A DNA stretch of 8,256 bases, taken from Armatimonadota bacterium (GTDB lineage: Bacteria > Armatimonadota > Zipacnadia > Zipacnadales > UBA11051). A program made the position numbers and the translations under genes. The notes under the pieces were generated by a model. That model was not told the origin of the DNA. It did no database searches and saw only the letters and a list, made by a program, of their open reading frames with translations. Positions 1-5,648 of this stretch are shown piece after piece; within the stretch, counting starts at the first letter, position 1, and the number at the start of each line of letters is the position of its first letter. Location of the stretch: positions 14,828 through 23,083 of the forward strand of contig DPJP01000423.1 in assembly GCA_003542955.1 (NCBI GenBank), written 5' to 3'.

Positions 1-1149
1 GCGGCCGCGCGGCCGCTTGCGGAGCGCACGATCTACCGCCCGTACCCGTTCTCGAGTCCCGGCATTGCAGCACTCTTCGGCGCATTGTTCAGCAAGCCCT
101 TCGGGTGTATCTCCGCGCTGTGGCTGGTGCTGCATCACACCGTCAGAGAGCCGCGGGCCTTCCGCGAGCTGGTCAACGCCTACGCCGCCGCCTGCTATTT
201 CGTCGCCAACGTCCCTCCCGGCCAGATGCGGCACATCCACGCCCACTTTGCCACCTTCCCGGCCACAGTGGGTCTAATCCTCGCGGAGATACTGGGTGTC
301 GGGTTGAGCATCAGTTGCCACGCGCGCGATATCTTCACCAACGAGGCCAGGCTGCTGCAGGTCAAGCTGTCCGAGACGGAGTTCTTGACCGTGTGTACTG
401 AGTACGGCGCCGACATGCTCAAGCGGAAGCACTCGATCATGAACCTTGACCGGCTCAAGGTGATCCGGCATGGGCTCGACCTGTCGGAGTTTCGCGACCT
501 CGACCATACCGAGTACCGCGTGCCGCTGATCGTGTCGGTGGGGCGTATGGTGGAGAAGAAGGGCTTCCCGATTCTGTTGCGGGCCGCGGCGATGCTGGCT
601 GCCGAGGGTGTCGAGTTCGAGCTGGCGCTGATCGGCGACGGACCGCAGAGAGACGAGCTGGAGCGCCTGGCCAACGGGCTGGGGCTGTCGCACAAGGTGT
701 ACTTCCCGGGCTCGCTCCCATTCGAGGAGGTTCTGGGCACGTACCGCTATGCCGATGTCTTTGTGCTCACACCGATTGTCGCCCACGACGGCGATCGCGA
801 CGGGTTGCCGAACGCGATCATCGAGGCGATGGCCTGCGGTGTGCCCGTGGTGGCGACCAACGTCGGCGGCGTACCGGAGCTGGTCGAGCATGAGGTGACC
901 GGCCTGCTGGCCCAGCCGGGCAACGTTCAGGAGATAGCCCAGCAGTTGGAGCGCGCGCTGGTCGATCAGCCGCTCCGCCAGACGATCACGGCCAACGCCT
1001 GGCAGCGCGTGGTACGCGACCACGACGCGGACAGGAACGCATTCGTTCTGGGCTCGGTGTTCGCCGAGCTCTTGAAGCTGCGCAAGTGGCCACCGGGGCC
1101 CGACGCGGGCAGCCCCCCGGCCGATGGCGAGGAAGTCGTACCCGAGTGA
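1..1149 (+). CDS. Family GT4 glycosyltransferase, WcaL-like, 5'-truncated by the window edge
   Basis: The frame is open from base 1 to the TGA at 1147-1149 (382 codons). The TTG at 85 is therefore probably not the true start, and an estimated 30-60 N-terminal residues lie outside the window. Numbering from base 1, the N-terminal Rossmann half carries HIHAHF (78-83), the motif usual in WcaL-type exopolysaccharide glycosyltransferases. The C-terminal GT4 half has VGRMVEKKG (180-188), LIGDGP, and DGLPNAIIE (267-275) followed by AMACGVPVVAT. This is the nucleotide-sugar-binding E-x7-E element with Asp in first place, as is usual for this subfamily. No membrane segment is evident. The likely role is adding a sugar from an NDP- donor to a lipid-linked glycan at the inner face of the membrane; donor and acceptor cannot be read. 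The last 20 residues are a Pro/acid-rich tail. The flippase gene follows 33 nt downstream, consistent with one operon. Confidence 0.9.
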   Translation, partial: AAARPLAERTIYRPYPFSSPGIAALFGALFSKPFGCISALWLVLHHTVREPRAFRELVNAYAAACYFVANVPPGQMRHIHAHFATFPATVGLILAEILGVGLSISCHARDIFTNEARLLQVKLSETEFLTVCTEYGADMLKRKHSIMNLDRLKVIRHGLDLSEFRDLDHTEYRVPLIVSVGRMVEKKGFPILLRAAAMLAAEGVEFELALIGDGPQRDELERLANGLGLSHKVYFPGSLPFEEVLGTYRYADVFVLTPIVAHDGDRDGLPNAIIEAMACGVPVVATNVGGVPELVEHEVTGLLAQPGNVQEIAQQLERALVDQPLRQTITANAWQRVVRDHDADRNAFVLGSVFAELLKLRKWPPGPDAGSPPADGEEVVPE

Positions 1150-1173
1150 ACAGCCCCCGTCACTTCCTGAGTT

Positions 1174-1177
1174 GAGG
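1174..1177 (+). promoter_or_regulatory. Ribosome binding site of the MurJ-like gene
   Basis: GAGG lies 5 nt before the ATG at 1183, in the 33-nt gap after the first glycosyltransferase. It supports that start codon. I see no promoter or terminator in this gap. Confidence 0.55.
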
Positions 1178-1182
1178 CCACG

Positions 1183-2871
1183 ATGGAGCAATCGCCCGAG
1201 ACCCCAGAGCCGCAGAGGAAAGAGCGAAGCGCCGGCCGGCAGATGACAGTTGGCGCACTGGTCATCTCCGTGTTCCTCTTCGCGGGCAAGACGGCCGGAT
1301 ATGTCAAGGACATGGCCATCGCCGGCTACTTCAGCAAGGAAGTCAACGACGTCTTCTACGCGATCTACAACAACATCGTGACGATGTTCTACAGCAAGAT
1401 AGAGAAGCTCCTGCGCCCGACGTTCCTGCCGCAGTTCGTCAAGCAGCTCGCCTCCGATGAGAAGACTGCCTGGAGGCTTGCCAGCGTTGTCTTCAACGTC
1501 CAGGTGCTCGGACTGATTCTGGTCGTCGCAGTGCTGGAGGTCTTCCCCGCCCCTCTGCTTCGCCTGCTCATCCCGAACATGACCGCGGACCCGGAAATGC
1601 TCCGGACGGCCGTCGGATTGCTGCGGATCATGGCGCCTTCACTGCTCCTGTTCTCCCCGTCGGTGATGCCGGAGCTGATGCTGCACTCATACAAGCACTT
1701 CACCGCACCGGCAGTCTCCGACTGCGTGATGCGGATGGTGTTGGTGGCCACGCTCTTCGTGAGTGTCGAGAACCTGTGGCATCCCGATCATCCGCAGGCC
1801 GTGTACGCGGCGGCTTTGGGTGTGCTGGTGGCCTATCCGCTCCGCTTCATCGCTCAGCTCCCGGCGCTGTTTGGCAAGCTCAAGAACTACGCGCTGTCAC
1901 TGGACTTCTCAACCCCGGGCGTGCGGACGGTGTTCGCGCTGATGCCGCCGGTCATCGTCGGTCTGTTGTTCTCGACCGCGCGCGGGATCGCCGACACCGT
2001 GTACTCGGACCGTGTGGGCGCGGGCGTCTATGCGGCGCTCAACTTTGCCCGGCGCGTGACGGATGCGCCGCTGCAGATTCTGCCGCTGGCGGTGAGCTTC
2101 GTTGTTTACCCGTTCCTCTCCCAGTGGGTGACGGAGGGCGCCAAGGACAAGCTCGCCGACGCGCTGGTATCGATGACACGGGCCATGGCTTTCCTGTTCG
2201 TTCCCGCCGCCGTCGCCATCATGCTCCTGTCTGATGTTATCATCGCGGTGATGTTTGAGCACGGCAAGTTCGGGCCGGAGAGCACACAGCTCGCCGCCGT
2301 CGCCCTGTGGTGCTATGCAATCGGGATGATGGCCTACTCGGTCGAGGCGTCGATCAACAAGTGGTACTTCGCACTCGAGGACACCGCCACTCCGAACTAC
2401 ATGGGTGCCGCGGCGGCGGTGCTGCACATCATCATCGGCTATGTCGGGGTCTTCATCCTCGGAGCCGGCGAGGCGACGCTGGGCAGGCAGGAGGCCGGCA
2501 TCGCGGCGATAGCCATGGCGCTCACGATCAGCAAGTCCGTGAAGGTAGTGATCCTGTACGGTCTGGTTCTGCGGCGCATCGGCGCAATCGACTGGCCCGC
2601 GGTGTGGAGCTTCACGATCAGGCTGGGGGTCTGCACGGGGCTGATGGGGCTTGTGATGTGGGCGATCCTGCAGTTCGCGCGCGAACCAATCATGGCATGG
2701 ACACCCCCGATGGGCGGGAAGAAGGCGCAGATGCTCGCGCTTTTCGCAATCACCGGCGGGCCGGGGGCCATCGCGTTCATCGCGGCCGCGGCGGCGTTGC
2801 GCCTCGAGGAGTTCTCACTGGTCTGGAGCCGCGTCGGGAGCAAGGTGATGAAGCGCTTTGGCCGCCGATAA
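1183..2871 (+). CDS. MurJ/MviN-family lipid-linked oligosaccharide flippase
   Basis: A 562-aa polytopic protein with roughly 14 hydrophobic segments after a polar N-terminus of about 20 residues; MurJ proteins are usually 510-550 aa. Family marks include KDMAIAGYF (42-50), NDVFYA (55-60), GAGVYAALNFARRVTDAPLQ (279-298), a Pro/Leu-rich segment ending VYPFLSQ, FEHGKF (358-363) and the WYFALEDTATP element (394-404). MurJ moves lipid II across the inner membrane; relatives inside polysaccharide loci are thought to flip exopolysaccharide repeat units. Aligned from memory to E. coli MurJ, Arg18 and Arg24 become Lys36 and Lys42, Arg52 becomes Phe69, Asp39 is kept as Asp56, Arg270 as Arg291, and Glu273 becomes Asp294. 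With glycosyltransferases on both sides, a glycan-export role is more likely than housekeeping lipid II transport. No symbol is given for that reason. It shares 14 nt with the next gene. Confidence 0.9.
   Translation: MEQSPETPEPQRKERSAGRQMTVGALVISVFLFAGKTAGYVKDMAIAGYFSKEVNDVFYAIYNNIVTMFYSKIEKLLRPTFLPQFVKQLASDEKTAWRLASVVFNVQVLGLILVVAVLEVFPAPLLRLLIPNMTADPEMLRTAVGLLRIMAPSLLLFSPSVMPELMLHSYKHFTAPAVSDCVMRMVLVATLFVSVENLWHPDHPQAVYAAALGVLVAYPLRFIAQLPALFGKLKNYALSLDFSTPGVRTVFALMPPVIVGLLFSTARGIADTVYSDRVGAGVYAALNFARRVTDAPLQILPLAVSFVVYPFLSQWVTEGAKDKLADALVSMTRAMAFLFVPAAVAIMLLSDVIIAVMFEHGKFGPESTQLAAVALWCYAIGMMAYSVEASINKWYFALEDTATPNYMGAAAAVLHIIIGYVGVFILGAGEATLGRQEAGIAAIAMALTISKSVKVVILYGLVLRRIGAIDWPAVWSFTIRLGVCTGLMGLVMWAILQFAREPIMAWTPPMGGKKAQMLALFAITGGPGAIAFIAAAAALRLEEFSLVWSRVGSKVMKRFGRR
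2842..2848 (+). promoter_or_regulatory. Ribosome binding site favouring the TTG start at 2858
   Basis: AAGGTGA lies inside the 3' end of the flippase gene, 9 nt before the TTG at 2858. It decides for this start over the ATG at 2882, which has only a weak AAGG upstream. Confidence 0.4.
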
Positions 2872-4018
2872 GGTCCGCCTGATGCAGGTGCTCGAGGCCA
2901 CCGACGGGGGCACTCTGCACTATCTGCTCGATCTGGCCTACAACCTGCCGCTGCGCCAGTTCGACATCCACCTGGTGGTTTCCACCGAGCGCAATCCCGC
3001 GTTCGCGGATGAGATCGAGCGCCTGCGGGCTGCGGGCATCGAGGTCAGCATCGTGCCGATGGTCAGGAAGATACGTCCCGCGCGCGACTGGGCCTGCATG
3101 ATGGCGATCCGCGATCTGGTTCGCTCCTGGCGACCCGATGTCATCCACAGCCACAGCTCGAAGGCAGGCTTCCTGGCGCGGTTCGCCGCCCGCTCATTCC
3201 CCTGCGCAAACCTCTACACCCCGCATTGCTTCGCCTTCACGATGAGCGTCGGCCCACTGCGGCAGGCACTCTATCACCAACTGGAGCGCTATGCCGGCAC
3301 ACTGACCGACATGCTGGTATTGCTGTGCGAGAGCGAGCGGCAGATCGCGCTGGATGCCTCAATCGTGCCATGGGAGAAGATCGCTGTCGTGCCCACCGGC
3401 ATTCGGCCGGAGGATTACCAGTGCACGGATGACCGCGACGAGATCAGGCGCGAGCTTGGTGTGGGGGGCTTCGATCTGGTCCTCGGGGTGGTCGGCGCCC
3501 TGGTGGCGCAGAAGGGCCACACGTACCTGCTCTCAGCGATCAAGCGCATGCTGCCAGAAGTCAACGTGGGCGCGCTTTTCGCCGGGCGGGGCGAACTGGA
3601 GGCCCAACTGCGCGAGCAGGCTCGCCAGTTGGGGATCGCGGACCGCGTGTTCTTTCTCGGCCATCGTGCCGACACCGCGCGTCTGTACAGGGCGATGGAC
3701 CTGTTCGTGTTGCCGTCACTGTGGGAGGGTCTCCCATATGTGCTGATGGAGGCCATGGTCGCGGGCATTCCCGTTGCGGCCACTGACATCCCCGGCAATC
3801 GCGACCTGATCAAGGAAGACTACGCAGGCTGGCAGGCTCAGCCGCGCGACTCCGCATCGCTGGCCGCCACGATCGTCGATGCGGCCGCGAGCCCGGATGA
3901 ATGTCGGAGGCGGGCAGAGAGAGCCGAAGAGATGATCCGCAGACATCACAGCCTCGATGCGATGATCACCCGGTACGTACGCCTTTACAGCGAGATGGCG
4001 GTGTCGGTCGGTGGCTGA
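2858..4018 (+). CDS. Family GT4 glycosyltransferase
   Basis: A complete 386-aa protein of normal GT4 length with two Rossmann halves. The N-terminal half opens with the strand VRLMQVLEA and the glycine motif DGGT (16-19), and has the HSHSSKAG segment (97-104). The C-terminal half has VGALVAQKG (212-220), where the usual Arg of VGR is Ala but the Lys is kept, FAGRGE (241-246), and a canonical E-x7-E, EGLPYVLME (290-298). It should transfer a sugar from a nucleotide donor in the cytoplasm; the sugar is not predictable. The TTG at 2858 is chosen because it preserves the first beta strand and has AAGGTGA (2842-2848) nine nt upstream, giving a 14-nt overlap with the flippase. The ATG at 2882, 11 nt past the flippase stop, is the alternative and would cut into that strand. 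The overlap implies coupled translation. Confidence 0.9.
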   Translation: MAADKVRLMQVLEATDGGTLHYLLDLAYNLPLRQFDIHLVVSTERNPAFADEIERLRAAGIEVSIVPMVRKIRPARDWACMMAIRDLVRSWRPDVIHSHSSKAGFLARFAARSFPCANLYTPHCFAFTMSVGPLRQALYHQLERYAGTLTDMLVLLCESERQIALDASIVPWEKIAVVPTGIRPEDYQCTDDRDEIRRELGVGGFDLVLGVVGALVAQKGHTYLLSAIKRMLPEVNVGALFAGRGELEAQLREQARQLGIADRVFFLGHRADTARLYRAMDLFVLPSLWEGLPYVLMEAMVAGIPVAATDIPGNRDLIKEDYAGWQAQPRDSASLAATIVDAAASPDECRRRAERAEEMIRRHHSLDAMITRYVRLYSEMAVSVGG

Positions 4019-4745
4019 GGACTACGGCCGGCCGCGGCTGAGTGTCGTCGACTGCGGAGTGCTCGACTTCGACGTTGCCCTCGACCTCCAGCAGCGGCTG
4101 GTCGAGGCAAAGCTTGCCGGCGCCCCCGGGGACTACCTGCTGCTGACCGAGCATCCCCCCGTGGTTACGCTTGGACGTTCCGCGGATGCGCGCGACGACG
4201 CCGAGGCAGAGCGCCTCGCCGCCCGCGGCGTCCGGGTTCATCGGGTGAGCCGCGGAGGCAGAGCCACCTACCACGGCCCAGGTCAGATCGTCGGCTACCC
4301 CATAGTGACGCTGCGTGGCGAGCATCGCGACCTGCACGGCTACCTGCTACGGCTGCAGAGCGCGCTTGTTGCCGGACTCCGGGCTCACGGCATCCCCGCG
4401 CTGACACGCTCCGGCCATACCGGCGTGTGGCTGTGCGGCAAGAAGGTCGGCTCGATCGGTGTGTGCGTGCGTTCGTGGACAACCTACCATGGCTTCAGCC
4501 TCAACGTGACCGCCGAATCGCTGCCGCCCACCGAGCTGAACCCCTGCGGCATGGCTCCGGATGAGTTCGGCTGCCTGTCGGAGTTGGGATTCGCAGCGCC
4601 CCGCAAAGCTCTGGGCGCCTCGATCGCCGAGGCTCTCGCGGAGGACCTCGGCCTGCGGTCACTCACTGCCACGCTCCAAGACACCTTGACAAATGCTCCT
4701 GAGTCGGGCATGATGGCATCACCTACTACAATCGGTGGTAGATAG
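4011..4745 (+). CDS. lipB: Octanoyl-[acyl-carrier-protein]:protein N-octanoyltransferase LipB
   Basis: A 244-aa protein of near-usual length for LipB (about 210-250 aa). LipB moves octanoate from acyl carrier protein to the lipoyl-domain lysine of 2-oxoacid dehydrogenases and the glycine cleavage H protein, the first step of de novo lipoylation in the cytoplasm. The signature RGGRATYHGPGQIVGYP spans 81-97. KKVGSIG (144-150) supplies the active-site Lys145, and NPCG (177-180) the catalytic Cys179; TYHGFSLNV (158-166) is also typical. All key residues are present, so it should be active. It starts at GTG 4011, overlapping the glycosyltransferase stop by 8 nt with no strong ribosome site, so translation is probably coupled. 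The last 20 or so residues look like an unconserved tail. The usual partner lipA is not in the window, and a glycan locus is an unusual setting. Confidence 0.95.
   Translation: MAEDYGRPRLSVVDCGVLDFDVALDLQQRLVEAKLAGAPGDYLLLTEHPPVVTLGRSADARDDAEAERLAARGVRVHRVSRGGRATYHGPGQIVGYPIVTLRGEHRDLHGYLLRLQSALVAGLRAHGIPALTRSGHTGVWLCGKKVGSIGVCVRSWTTYHGFSLNVTAESLPPTELNPCGMAPDEFGCLSELGFAAPRKALGASIAEALAEDLGLRSLTATLQDTLTNAPESGMMASPTTIGGR
4686..4714 (+). promoter_or_regulatory. Candidate sigma-70-type promoter inside the lipB 3' end
   Basis: A perfect TTGACA (4686-4691), a 17-nt spacer and CATGAT (4709-4714, 4 of 6 to TATAAT) precede the next gene. Transcription would start near 4721, leaving a leader of about 28 nt before the ATG at 4749. 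AT-rich hexamers at ideal spacing are unusual in this G+C-rich DNA, but the site overlaps coding sequence and could be chance. Confidence 0.4.
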
Positions 4746-4748
4746 ACA

Positions 4749-5456
4749 ATGGCCGGCGAAGCGACTACGACAATCGGTCCAGACCACAGATCCGCTCCCG
4801 GATGGGTACTCGCGGGGTTCTTCCACCTCGGGATGCTCGCGGTGGTCGCTTCGTGCGTCTACACCCAGCAGCCGCCAACCTCCGGCAAGCTCTTCTACGC
4901 AGCCGTCGCCGTGTTGGCGCTATCATTGCCCCTGCTGTCACTGGTCGCGGGGCGATGGGGCGCGGCACGGGGGGCCATGGCGCCACTGACGGCGCTCGCC
5001 GCGGCCGTTGCATACAGCCTCGCATTTGAGCCGCAGCTGGCAGCGATCATGCCGTCGGCGATCGACCGTATACCGATGGTCGTGTGGGAACTCTCGCCGG
5101 GGATCGGCCTGCCTGGGCTGCTGCTTGCGGCGCTCGCCGCGGCAGTCTACCTGGCGACCCGCTGCGACGTTGCCCACGGCGGGGCGCGGATGACCGGAGC
5201 GATCCTGACCGCCGCCGGGATGGTCATCGGCATGGGGCTTCTGATGTACATCACCCTGGCCCCGGTCTACGACCTCCAGGGCGGGATGTATACCCGCCTG
5301 CTGATTGGGAGGACGGTGGAGTACTCGCTGCTCGGGCTCGTGGTGCTGCGGATGTATGGTCTCAGGGGCATCGGCTCTGCGCCGGCGTGGTACTTCGCGG
5401 CAGGGCTGCTGGCAAGCGCGCTGAGGCACCTCACAGGCGCCGGAATCGTGCAGTAG
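4749..5456 (+). CDS. Unrecognised polytopic membrane protein
   Basis: A 235-aa protein whose family I do not recognise. After a polar N-terminus of about 18 residues, hydrophobic stretches lie near 19-39, 47-67, 76-94, 118-136, 147-170, 191-206 and 211-227, so about seven membrane segments. Polar or aromatic residues between segments 3 and 4 (about 95-117, with the acidic-aromatic VVWELSPG) and between 5 and 6 (about 171-190, with PVYDLQGGMYTR) could form loops with a function, but no catalytic motif is evident. The ATG start has GGTGG (4734-4738) 10 nt upstream. It begins 3 nt after the lipB stop, in the same reading frame, and has a promoter-like sequence in front. Its position before the ligase/polymerase suggests an accessory membrane role in glycan assembly or attachment; this is inferred from context only. 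Confidence 0.8.
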   Translation: MAGEATTTIGPDHRSAPGWVLAGFFHLGMLAVVASCVYTQQPPTSGKLFYAAVAVLALSLPLLSLVAGRWGAARGAMAPLTALAAAVAYSLAFEPQLAAIMPSAIDRIPMVVWELSPGIGLPGLLLAALAAAVYLATRCDVAHGGARMTGAILTAAGMVIGMGLLMYITLAPVYDLQGGMYTRLLIGRTVEYSLLGLVVLRMYGLRGIGSAPAWYFAAGLLASALRHLTGAGIVQ

Positions 5457-5485
5457 GCAATCGCGGTGGCGCCTGCACGGCGAGA

Positions 5486-5507
5486 TCATCCATGCGCCGC
5501 TGGATGG
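5486..5507 (+). repeat. Short inverted repeat (hairpin)
   Basis: CATCCA (5487-5492) and TGGATG (5501-5506) are exact inverted copies around an 8-nt loop. A further T-G wobble pair extends the stem to 7 bp. It lies 30 nt after the unknown membrane gene. Without a T-run it could be a transcript-stabilising structure or chance. Confidence 0.35.
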
Positions 5508-5555
5508 GTGTTGTGCGCGCGGCAACCGCAGGAGCGGACGATGAGACTGCGCGGC

Positions 5556-5571
5556 TGACGTTGTGGCGTCA
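5556..5571 (+). repeat. Operator-like palindrome TGACG-N6-CGTCA
   Basis: Exact 5-bp inverted arms are separated by TTGTGG, 77 nt before the ligase/polymerase start. The spacing would suit a dimeric regulator. The arms are short, so the call is weak. Confidence 0.25.
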
Positions 5572-5640
5572 CCGAATGATGGAATAGATGTGCCGTAAGT
5601 GACCGTCTGAGCAGATGAGAGCGCCTTCGAGCGCAGGCCC

Positions 5641-5645
5641 GAGGA
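5641..5645 (+). promoter_or_regulatory. Ribosome binding site of the O-antigen ligase family gene
   Basis: GAGGA lies 3 nt before the ATG at 5649. The spacing is shorter than usual, but no other in-frame start nearby is better supported. Confidence 0.45.
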
Positions 5646-5648
5646 AGC

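Larger units (their letters stand above)
5457..5648 (+). other. Intergenic region with short inverted repeats and a mini-ORF
   Basis: This 192-bp gap is the longest in the window. It holds the hairpin at 5486-5507, the five-codon mini-ORF at 5541-5558 and the palindrome at 5556-5571. No T-tract follows the hairpin, so no classical terminator is seen. A weak promoter-like pair, TTGTGG (5561-5566) and TAGATG (5585-5590, 18-nt spacer), exists but matches poorly. A 31-codon frame from ATG 5492 to the TAG at 5585-5587 has no clear ribosome site, so I do not call it a gene. Confidence 0.5.

Noticed and set aside
85..87. TTG as the start of the first glycosyltransferase
   Set aside because: The frame is open back to base 1, and starting here would remove much of the N-terminal domain that GT4 enzymes need; the true start is outside the window.
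274..1191. Minus-strand frame of 305 codons opposite the first glycosyltransferase
   Set aside because: The + strand frame has unambiguous GT4 motifs; the reverse frame has none and has low-complexity composition.
4743..4745. Read-through of the lipB TAG to make a fusion with the next protein
   Set aside because: The two frames are in register, but TAG also ends at least three other genes here, TGA and TAA are used too, and the downstream gene has its own ATG and ribosome site. Recoding is not supported.
5492..5587. Possible 31-codon gene in the 192-bp gap
   Set aside because: There is no spaced ribosome site before ATG 5492 and the product is not recognisable, so it is most likely a chance frame.
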